This document shows positions 50,459 to 58,167 of a DNA stretch of 64,000 nt, one piece after another; the first letter of the stretch is position 1, and each line of letters begins with the position of its first letter. Both the position numbers and the translations under genes were made by a program. A model generated the notes under the pieces. It was not told where the DNA came from, made no database searches, and saw nothing but the letters and a program-made list of their open reading frames with translations. This DNA is from Companilactobacillus kimchiensis (GTDB lineage Bacteria > Bacillota > Bacilli > Lactobacillales > Lactobacillaceae): the NCBI RefSeq assembly GCF_001438805.1, contig NZ_JQCF01000003.1, positions 1 through 64,000 on the forward strand, in the 5' to 3' direction.

Positions 50459-51334
50459 ATGAATTCAAATAAAGTATTAGGCTCAATTCTATTAAGTATG
50501 GCTGCCTGTATCTGGGGTGGTATGTTTGTTGTCGTTAAAATCATTGTTGGAGAAATTCATCCGATTCAATTAGTGTGGTTACGTTATTTAGTAGCAATCT
50601 TATTTTTAATTATTGTTTCAATCATTAAAAAAGAGCAATGGCATCTTAATTGGAAGGATTTACGCTTAGTTTTTTTGATTGGAATTATCGGTAATACAAT
50701 TTCAATTGTGGCTCAAGAAACAGGAACTTGGTTATCTAGTGCTCAAACTGGAGCAGTGATAACTTCGGCTACGCCAACGTTTATGGTGATTTTTGCTTGG
50801 TTGATTTTAAAGGAAAAATTGAATCGAGTTAAAATAATCTCCGTTATTATGGCTACCTTAGGCGTGATATTGATAGTTGGGATTCATCTGACTGGAAGTA
50901 ATATTTTGTGGGGAGTATTGTCATTGATCGTAGCAGCATTAACGTGGGCCTTAATGTCGGTGCTGATAAAAAAGGTCACTAGTTATAGTTCTTTACAGAT
51001 AACGATTATGTCGACAATTGTGGCAATTATTTGTTTAACACCATTTGTGTTGACGGATACAGCATCACTAGGACGGATTAATTTTTTTGAACCTAAAGTG
51101 ATCTTGTGTTTACTATATTTAGGTCTTATTTCAACAGCAATGGCATTTGTGATGTGGAATCAAGGTTTAACGATGGTTAACGCCAGTGCTTCGGGATTGT
51201 TCTTCCTATTACAACCAATTGTCGGGACCTTATTAAGTTGGTTATTGCTAGGTGAGAATATTACGATTGGTTTTATCATCGGAACAATTTTGATATTAGG
51301 CAGTGTCTGGGTCTCAATTAGATTTTCAGACTAA
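50459..51334 (+). CDS. EamA/DMT-family exporter, paralog, 291 aa
   Basis: Two EamA halves and ten hydrophobic helices, with nearly the same blocks as the protein at 48458-49366 (WGGMFVVVKIIVGEIHPIQL, ITIMSTIVAIICLTPFVL, PIVGTLLSWLLLGE). Ribosome site GGAAGGA is the fourth arm of the attenuator upstream. An inducible exporter of a ribosome-affecting compound would fit the attenuator, but no substrate is known. Confidence 0.87.
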   Translation: MNSNKVLGSILLSMAACIWGGMFVVVKIIVGEIHPIQLVWLRYLVAILFLIIVSIIKKEQWHLNWKDLRLVFLIGIIGNTISIVAQETGTWLSSAQTGAVITSATPTFMVIFAWLILKEKLNRVKIISVIMATLGVILIVGIHLTGSNILWGVLSLIVAALTWALMSVLIKKVTSYSSLQITIMSTIVAIICLTPFVLTDTASLGRINFFEPKVILCLLYLGLISTAMAFVMWNQGLTMVNASASGLFFLLQPIVGTLLSWLLLGENITIGFIIGTILILGSVWVSIRFSD

Positions 51335-51364
51335 AAAAGACGATCTCTTCGGAGGTCGTCTTTT
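51333..51364. terminator. bidirectional terminator
   Basis: AAAAGACGATCTC pairs with GAGGTCGTCTTTT around TTCG; it serves the convergent EamA and aldB genes. Confidence 0.88.
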
Positions 51365-51372
51365 AAAATATC

Positions 51373-52083
51373 TTAATTTTCAGCATCATGAATTTCACTG
51401 AGAATATCCCAATCAGAGAAATCATAATTCATATAGTCTTTATTATAAACTGGTAAATGTTGTTCTAAAGTATCGAATTGTTGCAACTCTATTTTACCAG
51501 TGGCACCACCAAAGCCTAAGACATGACCGCCAAAATCATGAGCATCAGACATAAAGTGATGATGAAAACCACCAACAGCTGCACCATCGAAAATAGCAGG
51601 TGAGTAATAGCTTAATAAAGTTCCTTCAACTGATTCTTTGAGAAAAATACTTTGATTTTCAGCAGTTTTGCCAAGAGTAGCATATGGTTTGTGGGATTTT
51701 TTAACTGCTCGAGTTTTGATGTTGGTGAAGGTACCATGCATTCTAATGGAAAAGAAAGTATTGGCACTGGTCATTCCCAAAATTTTATCATCAAGTTCCT
51801 TTTGAGAAAGTTCAGTGACATCAGTCAAATTCCGATATTCGGCAAAATGACTGTTAGCAAAAGGTAAAGTGAAATCATCGGAAACAACGTTAACTTTTCC
51901 ATCACTATCAACTTGATAGGGAACACCATCGAGGATAATTAATTCACCATCAAGACCTTCACCAGTACCGATTCCTGTATCGCCATGTTCTAAGAGTTCT
52001 TTCATGGTAATGGTACCGTCTAATAGGCCTGGTACCAATAAAGCAAGCGTTCCGTGTTGATAAAGCGTATGATTTTTTGACAT
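51373..52083 (-). CDS. aldB: alpha-acetolactate decarboxylase, 236 aa
   Basis: Family features: TLALLVPGLLDGTITMKELLEHGDTGIGTGEGLDGEL, and the zinc site GGFHHHFMSDAHDFGGHVLGF with three His. It converts acetolactate to acetoin and so drains pyruvate and protects against branched-chain imbalance and acid. It lies 19 bases after alsS. Length is normal. Confidence 0.96.
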   Translation of the reverse strand: MSKNHTLYQHGTLALLVPGLLDGTITMKELLEHGDTGIGTGEGLDGELIILDGVPYQVDSDGKVNVVSDDFTLPFANSHFAEYRNLTDVTELSQKELDDKILGMTSANTFFSIRMHGTFTNIKTRAVKKSHKPYATLGKTAENQSIFLKESVEGTLLSYYSPAIFDGAAVGGFHHHFMSDAHDFGGHVLGFGGATGKIELQQFDTLEQHLPVYNKDYMNYDFSDWDILSEIHDAEN

Positions 52084-52102
52084 AATTAACTTTCCTTTCT
52101 GA

Positions 52103-53782
52103 TTAGTTCAAGACATCGTCAACAAGTTTAGATGATAGGGTGATGTTATCAGAGTAATCAACTGGAATATGTAGAACGACTGGTCCCTTAGTAGCAAAGG
52201 CCTTAGCAAGCATTGGTTCAAGATCTTCAGTTCTTTCAACGCGCATACCAGTGGCACCAAAACTCTCAGCATACTTAACAAAGTCGACTGAACCCAATTT
52301 TACTCCAGCATCATGACCATATTTAGCAATTTCTTGGAAACGAACCATATCATAATAACCATCGTCCCAGATTAATTGTACGATGTTTAATTTTAGACGA
52401 ACAGCGGTTTCAAGTTCCTGTCCAGAAAAGAGAAAACCACCATCGCCGGCAACGGAAACTACTGGTTGTTCAGGACGTTCCAAAGCGGCTGCAATGGCCC
52501 AAGGAAGTGCTACACCGAGTGTTTGCATACCATTACTGAATAAGAGGTGACGTGGTTTATAACTTCTGAAATGACGAGCCATCCAGATATAAAGCGACCC
52601 TACGTCAACAGTAACAGTGGTGTCATCATTAACTTGGTTTTGAAGTGCATGGATAATTGCTAAAGGATGAATTCCGTTTTTGTCAGAGTGATTTTCAGGA
52701 ATAGCATCTTTCTTTGTAAATTTTTCCTGTTGATCGACTAAATGTTCATGCATTTCAGGTGTCAAATCAATATCAGCAGGTAATTGTTCACTGATCTCGT
52801 CTAAGGTTTTAGCAATATCAGCTTGAACAATTAAATCAGGCTGATAATCATTAGTTATTTCAGGAGTAATACTATCCAGGTTGATAATTTCGCCAGTACG
52901 ACCAACATTCCAATTACGGGCTTCGTATTCGATAGGATCATAACCGACAGCAATGATCAGATCACTTTCTTTGAGGACTGTATCACCGATTTGATTGCGG
53001 AATAAACCAACTCGTCCGTAGTAATTTTTTTCTAGATCTTGAGAAATCACACCGGCTCCTTGGAAAGTTTCGACCACGGGAATGGAGAATTTATGCAAAA
53101 ATTTATGAATTTTATGAGTTACTTCATTGGTAGATGAACGCATACCAGCTAAAATTACAGGTAATTTAGCATGTTCAATTTTTTCAATGATTCGATTAAC
53201 TGTTTCCTGATCAGCACCACCTTGAGTAACTGGTGAAAGAGTTCTGATAGTAGAACGGGAAACTGAGTCATTTAAAACATCTTGAGGAATAGAGATAAAT
53301 GTCGCTCCGGCCTTAGGTGCGACTGCTGTTTGGTAAGCATTGGCAAATGATTCAGAAAGATTGTTGGCATCTTGAACTTCAACACTGTCTTTAGTAGCAG
53401 CAGATAATAGTTCTTTACTTGAGATGCTTTGGTGCGTTAATCTAGCAATATCATTACGAGGTACTTGACCACCAAGAGCAATCACAGGATCCCCTTCAGC
53501 AGTTGCAGTAATCAAGCCGGTTGCTAGGTTCGAAACACCAGGTCCAGATGTGGTTGCGACTACGCCGGGTTTACCAGTTAAACGGCCGATACCAGCAGCG
53601 ATAAATGAAGCGTTTTGTTCATGTCGGGTAATAATTAATTTAGGAGTTTTAGGATTGTTATTGTGTTCCAGAGATTCAAAGAGTTGATCGATTTTGGCTC
53701 CAGGTAATCCAAAAACATACTTAACTCCTTGATTGATCATAGTTTGAATCAATGCTTGAGCGCCATTTGGTTGTTCTGTCAT
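52103..53782 (-). CDS. alsS: catabolic acetolactate synthase, 559 aa
   Basis: A ThDP enzyme: GAKIDQLFESLEH, catalytic Glu in TRHEQNASFIAAGIGRLTG, and the ThDP motif GDGGFLFSGQELETAVRLKLNIVQLIWDDG. The lack of a regulatory subunit gene and the link to aldB mark the catabolic AlsS form, which joins two pyruvates into acetolactate. AGAGGT precedes the ATG. A MarR-type gene is divergent. Confidence 0.95.
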   Translation of the reverse strand: MTEQPNGAQALIQTMINQGVKYVFGLPGAKIDQLFESLEHNNNPKTPKLIITRHEQNASFIAAGIGRLTGKPGVVATTSGPGVSNLATGLITATAEGDPVIALGGQVPRNDIARLTHQSISSKELLSAATKDSVEVQDANNLSESFANAYQTAVAPKAGATFISIPQDVLNDSVSRSTIRTLSPVTQGGADQETVNRIIEKIEHAKLPVILAGMRSSTNEVTHKIHKFLHKFSIPVVETFQGAGVISQDLEKNYYGRVGLFRNQIGDTVLKESDLIIAVGYDPIEYEARNWNVGRTGEIINLDSITPEITNDYQPDLIVQADIAKTLDEISEQLPADIDLTPEMHEHLVDQQEKFTKKDAIPENHSDKNGIHPLAIIHALQNQVNDDTTVTVDVGSLYIWMARHFRSYKPRHLLFSNGMQTLGVALPWAIAAALERPEQPVVSVAGDGGFLFSGQELETAVRLKLNIVQLIWDDGYYDMVRFQEIAKYGHDAGVKLGSVDFVKYAESFGATGMRVERTEDLEPMLAKAFATKGPVVLHIPVDYSDNITLSSKLVDDVLN

Positions 53783-53853
53783 TGTTTCTGACCTCTTTTT
53801 ATATTTAGTTTTGTTCTATAATTAAACTATTATAGCTAAAAAATAAAGCATTG

Positions 53854-53871
53854 GTGTTGAATTGTCAACAC
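53854..53871. promoter_or_regulatory. operator-like palindrome between alsS and marR
   Basis: GTGTTGA-ATTG-TCAACAC has perfect 7-bp arms and lies in the divergent gap, close to the marR start; it is the likely binding site of the MarR protein. Confidence 0.65.
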
Positions 53872-53899
53872 GAAAGTCTTTTCATTGGAGTGAAAGCAA

Positions 53900-54328
53900 A
53901 TGAAAAATATCGGTTATTTAGCACAAGACATTTCTATCTTACATAGACAATATTACAAGGATACAAGGGACAAATTCAATCAAATCAACTTAAATCCGAC
54001 CGCAGCTTGTATTTTATTAGCTGTGAGTGATTATGAAAATATTAGTCAAAACCAGGTGGCACGTTCTTTGGTTATTGATAAGGGTTTGGCAACTCGCGAA
54101 ATTAATAAAATGGAAAAATTGAATTATCTGACTAAAGCTGATGGGGCAGGGAAAACTAAGATTTTAAACCTGACACCTGAAGGTGAAAAAGTAATTGATA
54201 CTGTCCAAATGATTCGCAGTCAGTGGTGGGAAGATCGATTTGCTAAATCAGGTATCACTCCCGAAAGTCCACTAGTTTCTTCGATTGAAGCAGTTGTTTC
54301 TACTATTGTAGGTCCAATTAACGAGTAA
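53900..54328 (+). CDS. MarR-family regulator, 142 aa
   Basis: The winged helix is visible (NISQNQVARSLVIDKGLATREINKMEKLNYLTKADG, then a wing GKTKILNLTPEGEKV) between dimerisation helices. GGAGTG precedes the ATG. It is divergent from alsS-aldB and likely controls that operon through the palindrome in the gap. The ligand is unknown; acidity or a fermentation product would be plausible. Confidence 0.87.
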   Translation: MKNIGYLAQDISILHRQYYKDTRDKFNQINLNPTAACILLAVSDYENISQNQVARSLVIDKGLATREINKMEKLNYLTKADGAGKTKILNLTPEGEKVIDTVQMIRSQWWEDRFAKSGITPESPLVSSIEAVVSTIVGPINE

Positions 54329-54360
54329 TTGTTTTCAAAGTAAAAAAATTCGGTTAAAGA

Positions 54361-54446
54361 TTCCGTCTTCCACAACAAAGCTGATTTGGCTGGAACGCAG
54401 TAGGTCGACTTGAAGCCAATCAGCTTTGCTGTTCCAGACTAGATAG
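54361..54446 (-). repeat. family-1 repeat, short copy E
   Basis: On the minus strand an outer stem AACAGCAAAGCTGATTGGCT pairs with AGCCAAATCAGCTTTGTTG, with GCGTTCCAG and GGAAGACGG at the usual places, but the inner arms are deleted. The stem bases are again different from A-D with pairing kept. Confidence 0.7.
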
Positions 54447-54507
54447 CTGGTTGATTGTGATTTATGTGGAGATGTAATTCATTTAATAACCGAACTTGAG
54501 TAAGAAC

Positions 54508-54568
54508 AAAAAAAGAGCGTTTGACAACGCATGATTTTTTATAATCATGTGTCCTCAAACGCTTTTTT
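54508..54568. terminator. bidirectional terminator of mntR
   Basis: AAAAAAGAGCGTTTGA pairs with TCAAACGCTTTTTT, with an inner stem (GCATGATT / AATCATGTG). It overlaps the last codons of mntR. Confidence 0.85.
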
Positions 54569-55226
54569 GCATTGCTGTGACTTTTTCAATGCGAATCATC
54601 TTAGTAATATTCTTAGGTAAAATTTGTTTCAAATTATTGCGTAAATTAAGTACTACCATTGAATGATCGTAACTGTTGATGTTCAAAATACGAATATCAT
54701 CAGTTAATTTGATATCAATATTACTCAAAATTTTAAAGAGATAGTTATCTTCCGTGAAGTTAACTATTTTGAAAGTAGCATCCGAGATCTCCTGACTAGA
54801 TAGGAGAGAATACTTTGTAAATTCAGGAATCGAGCAATTGATTGGGATGATATTCCCGTGTGGGCAAGTTTCTGGATATTCCAAATAGATATTCAATCGG
54901 TCGATTAAGAGTGAATCTGGATGATCGGACAGTTTAGCTGCCTTTTCATAAACCTCATTCAAAGGAATCTCCAATTTTTGGTAAAGCCACACTTCAAGCA
55001 ACCGATGTTGTTGAACCAATGGAATAACAGCATTGAGTCCCTTTTTAGTCAGCTTAGTACCGTAATATTTCGTATATTTAACCAAGCCTAACTTTGACAA
55101 ATGTTGCGTTCTATCTGAGATAGAAGCCTTACTGACATTAGCTTTGACAGCTAGATCGATGTTATTAACATTTTGAAAACTGCCACCTAATTCAAAGATT
55201 AATCTTAAAAAATTTAAATCGTTCAA
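54555..55226 (-). CDS. mntR: DtxR/MntR-family metal-dependent repressor, 223 aa
   Basis: The N-terminal winged helix (NNIDLAVKANVSKASISDRTQHLSKLGLVKYTKYYGTKLTKKG) is followed by the metal-binding and dimer domain: HRLLEVWLYQKLEIPLNEVYEKAAKL and YPETCPHGNIIP. The usual LEH metal ligand region reads SDHPDS. An SH3-like C-terminal domain ends at residue 223. The mntH transporter lies about 1.1 kb away, divergent, with a DtxR-like box before each transcription unit, so Mn-dependent control is likely. Iron is the alternative. Confidence 0.85.
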   Translation of the reverse strand: MNDLNFLRLIFELGGSFQNVNNIDLAVKANVSKASISDRTQHLSKLGLVKYTKYYGTKLTKKGLNAVIPLVQQHRLLEVWLYQKLEIPLNEVYEKAAKLSDHPDSLLIDRLNIYLEYPETCPHGNIIPINCSIPEFTKYSLLSSQEISDATFKIVNFTEDNYLFKILSNIDIKLTDDIRILNINSYDHSMVVLNLRNNLKQILPKNITKMIRIEKVTAMQKSV

Positions 55227-55281
55227 AATTATTCACCACTTTTTTCTAATTAAACTGTTTCTTCTATAGAAGGGACGTTTT

Positions 55282-55443
55282 TTATTTGGAATGTCCTTTA
55301 AAAATTCGGTCATCAGATAGTAGTAAGTTGGTGAAGACCCTTGAATACATGCCAATCAATACCTCCGATGTGATCCAATTATTAGTTAGATACTCTTGGT
55401 CAGTGACATCGTTTATTACTTCTTCATTCGTATTATTCTTCAT
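55282..55443 (-). CDS. small protein upstream of mntR, 53 aa
   Basis: An intact frame starts MKNNTNEEVINDV after a GGGGGAT site and ends IFKGHSK. It is neutral to slightly acidic, with a short hydrophobic stretch (WITSEVLIGMYSRVF). It lies 55 bases upstream of mntR on the same strand and behind a DtxR-like box, so it is likely metal-regulated. I do not recognise it; by place it could work like the small manganese proteins (MntS type) of other bacteria. Confidence 0.55.
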   Translation of the reverse strand: MKNNTNEEVINDVTDQEYLTNNWITSEVLIGMYSRVFTNLLLSDDRIFKGHSK

Positions 55444-55481
55444 AATATATCCCCCGTAAGTAAATGAGCATGGTTAATTAC

Positions 55482-55495
55482 TTAGTCGAACCTAA
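55482..55495. promoter_or_regulatory. MntR-like operator, mntR side
   Basis: TTAGTCGAACCTAA has TTAG/CTAA ends and is like the TTAGG-N-CCTAA sites of streptococcal and lactobacillar MntR/ScaR proteins. It lies about 40 bases before the small gene. Confidence 0.5.
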
Positions 55496-55750
55496 TAACA
55501 ATGGTAAAAAATAGTTGAAATTGCCTATCTATATACCCCATGTCTATAAAAAGATTGTTATTGGATTATTAAATAACCATAAACCCCGTCGTTAACGTTT
55601 TTAATATAGCATATTTATTTTAAATAAAATAGTTAAGTAGGGGGTAATCTTTTTGAAATATACCTCATTATTTTGTTGAATATCCCAGTATTATGGGCAA
55701 GTAAACGATTTCAGATTATTTTGAAAAATAATCGTTAAATATATTTTTTT

Positions 55751-55764
55751 ATTAGGTACCCTTA
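55751..55764. promoter_or_regulatory. MntR-like operator, usp-mntH side
   Basis: ATTAGGTACCCTTA has the GGTACC centre and TTAGG/CCTTA half-sites; it lies next to the -35 of the usp promoter. Confidence 0.55.
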
Positions 55765-55772
55765 AAAAATAG

Positions 55773-55800
55773 TTTACTTCTCTTTAAAATGCGGTAGAAT
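55773..55800 (+). promoter_or_regulatory. usp-mntH promoter
   Basis: TTTACT (55773-55778) and TAGAAT (55795-55800) with a spacer of 16 bases. Confidence 0.6.
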
Positions 55801-55863
55801 GAATTTTGGAAAGACGAGCGGAACCAGATCTTGTCTTAAGAAAATATATTGGAGGACAGACCA

Positions 55864-56304
55864 ATGACGAAGCAAAATACCAAGTTTGAACGTGTTCTAG
55901 TCGGTGTTGATGATTCAGATGATGCACAGTTGGCATTTAGATACGCAATGCACCGTTGTATCAAGGATGAATCAACACTAATCATTACTTCCATTTTGGA
56001 AAGTGACGAGATGAATGTTTATCAAGCACTTACTAGCGATTATGTTCATGGGGAACGTAAAGAACTAGAAGATCACTTGAGAGAATACAGTCAAGTCGCA
56101 GAAGATGCCGGAGTTAAAAAGGTAGAACTTATGGTTGCCGAAGGGGATCCCGGTGAAACAATTGTGAAGGATGTTATTCCTAAGTCAAATGCCGATCTTT
56201 TAGTAATCGGTTCAGTTTCAAAAAAAGGTATCAGAAAGTATTTCGGTTCTCAAGCCGCATACATGGCGAAATATTCACCTATTTCAATTATGATTATTCG
56301 CTAA
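55864..56304 (+). CDS. universal stress protein UspA family, 146 aa
   Basis: The ATG at 55864 follows TTGGAGGACAGACC; an upstream TTG is rejected. UspA fold: RVLVGVDDSDDAQLAFRYAM, then ADLLVIGSVSKKGIRKYFGSQAAYMAKYSPISIMIIR. The G-2x-G-9x-G ATP loop is only partly kept (GSVSKKGIRKYFGSQA). It precedes mntH by 31 bases and is co-transcribed with it; many lactobacilli carry this usp-mntH pair. Confidence 0.9.
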   Translation: MTKQNTKFERVLVGVDDSDDAQLAFRYAMHRCIKDESTLIITSILESDEMNVYQALTSDYVHGERKELEDHLREYSQVAEDAGVKKVELMVAEGDPGETIVKDVIPKSNADLLVIGSVSKKGIRKYFGSQAAYMAKYSPISIMIIR

Positions 56305-56335
56305 AAACAAATTTATATAATAAGGGGAGATTAAT

Positions 56336-57991
56336 ATGGCTGAAAAACGCAAATTAATCCAATATGCCAATGGTCCTTCACTAGAAGAGATCAATGGTAC
56401 GGTCGATGTTCCAAAAGATAAAGGTTTCTTCAAAACACTACTAGCATATTCAGGACCCGGGGCTTTAGTTGCCGTTGGTTACATGGATCCAGGTAACTGG
56501 TCAACATCAATCACAGGTGGTCAAAACTTCCAATACCTACTAATGTCAGTTATTCTTATGTCTAGTTTAATTGCCATGTTGTTACAATATATGGCCGCTA
56601 AACTAGGGATCGTGAGTAAAATGGATTTGGCACAAGCAATTCGTGCCAGAACAAGTAAGTCATTGGGTATCGTATTATGGATTTTAACTGAATTTGCCAT
56701 TATGGCGACAGATATTGCCGAAGTTATCGGTGGTGCCATCGCTTTGTACCTATTATTCAATATCCCACTAGTAATTGCCGTATTTATTACTGTTGGTGAT
56801 GTTCTAGTATTGCTATTATTGACAAAAATCGGTTTCAGAAAAATTGAAGCTATCGTTGTATGTTTAATTCTTGTTATTTTATTCGTTTTCATTTACCAAG
56901 TTGCTCTATCAGATCCTAACTGGGGAGCTGCCATCAAAGGCTTAGTACCCGTTAAGAAGACTTTCGCAACTGGTCCTACAATTGGTGGTCAAACACCTTT
57001 AACAGGTGCCTTAGGTATCATTGGTGCCACTGTTATGCCTCATAATTTATACCTTCATTCAGCTATTTCACAAACACGTAAAGTTGATCATTCTGACGAA
57101 AAATCAGTTGCACAAAATGTTCGTTTCTCAGCATGGGACTCAAATATTCAATTAACAGCTGCATTCTTCGTTAATGCTTTGTTACTAGTTATGGGTGTTG
57201 CCGTATTTAAGAGTGGTGCCGTTAAAGATCCATCATTCTTCGGTTTATACCAAGCTCTATCAGATACATCTACTTTAAGTAATGGTGTTTTGATTGCCGT
57301 TGCTAAATCAGGTATTCTTTCAACATTGTTCGCCGTTGCCTTGTTGGCTTCAGGTCAAAACTCAACTATTACTGGTACTTTATCAGGTCAAGTTATCATG
57401 GAAGGTTTCGTTCACATGAAGATGCCTTTATGGTTACGTCGTTTAGTTACACGTCTATTGTCAGTTATCCCTGTTCTTATCTGTGTTATGTTAACAAGTG
57501 GTAAGAGTTCAATTGACGAGCACGTGGCTTTAAATGATTTGATGAATAACTCACAAGTATTCTTGGCTTTCGCTTTACCATTCTCAATGTTGCCACTACT
57601 TCTTATGACAGATAGTGCTACAGAAATGGGTAACAGATTTAAGAATGCTAATTGGATCAAAGCTTTAGGTTGGTTCTCAGTTATTGCTTTAACATTCTTG
57701 AACCTTTATGGTTTACCTGGTCAAATCCAAGCCTTTTACGGTGACAAGATTACTTCTGCTCAAACACTTCAAGCTAACATCATTTCTTGGGTTTTGATTA
57801 TTGCAGTTCTTGCCTTACTAGTATGGACTTTGGTTGATATGTATAAGGGTAATGAAAGATTGAAGACAGAATTAGCTGCTGAACATGTTGATTCAACATA
57901 TGCTCACTTGGCTAAGTTATCCGCTGAAGCAGGTTCATCTGAAGAATTCGATAAAGAAGCTACAGAAGAAAGAAATGCTGAACAAAGATAA
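56336..57991 (+). CDS. mntH: NRAMP-family manganese transporter, 551 aa
   Basis: The metal-binding DPGN motif in YMDPGNWSTSITGG (helix 1) and MPHNLYLHSA (helix 6) are intact, with about 11-12 helices in total. It brings in Mn2+ by proton symport, which lactobacilli need in large amounts for non-enzymatic superoxide defence. The hydrophilic C-terminus (about 510-551) is longer and more acidic than in E. coli MntH. GGGGAG precedes the ATG. MntR-like control is suggested by the upstream box. Confidence 0.95.
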   Translation: MAEKRKLIQYANGPSLEEINGTVDVPKDKGFFKTLLAYSGPGALVAVGYMDPGNWSTSITGGQNFQYLLMSVILMSSLIAMLLQYMAAKLGIVSKMDLAQAIRARTSKSLGIVLWILTEFAIMATDIAEVIGGAIALYLLFNIPLVIAVFITVGDVLVLLLLTKIGFRKIEAIVVCLILVILFVFIYQVALSDPNWGAAIKGLVPVKKTFATGPTIGGQTPLTGALGIIGATVMPHNLYLHSAISQTRKVDHSDEKSVAQNVRFSAWDSNIQLTAAFFVNALLLVMGVAVFKSGAVKDPSFFGLYQALSDTSTLSNGVLIAVAKSGILSTLFAVALLASGQNSTITGTLSGQVIMEGFVHMKMPLWLRRLVTRLLSVIPVLICVMLTSGKSSIDEHVALNDLMNNSQVFLAFALPFSMLPLLLMTDSATEMGNRFKNANWIKALGWFSVIALTFLNLYGLPGQIQAFYGDKITSAQTLQANIISWVLIIAVLALLVWTLVDMYKGNERLKTELAAEHVDSTYAHLAKLSAEAGSSEEFDKEATEERNAEQR

Positions 57992-58002
57992 TTTAATGTA
58001 AT

Positions 58003-58034
58003 TAAAAAGACAATCGGAATGATTGCCTTTTTTT
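58003..58034 (+). terminator. terminator of usp-mntH operon
   Basis: AAAAAGACAATC pairs with GATTGCCTTTTT around GGAAT. Confidence 0.87.
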
Positions 58035-58167
58035 GTTGTAAATTTGTTCAATAATATATAAATTTATTTAAATAAATAAAACCCATTTGTTCGCAAAAAT
58101 ATGTTATGAGGTTAGCGTTTCCATATGATATATTCATATTCGGACAAAATTTCTAATGGGAGAAAAA

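Larger units (their letters stand above)
55444..55863. other. divergent regulatory region, mntR side and usp-mntH side
   Basis: AT-rich, without a gene. It holds two DtxR/MntR-like boxes and the usp promoter. Confidence 0.55.

Noticed and set aside
55500-55863. A 6S RNA or Lacto-usp type RNA upstream of usp
   Set aside because: Known Lacto-usp RNAs sit near usp genes, but I could not find a long closing stem with a central bubble here; the region seems to be AT-rich promoter DNA.
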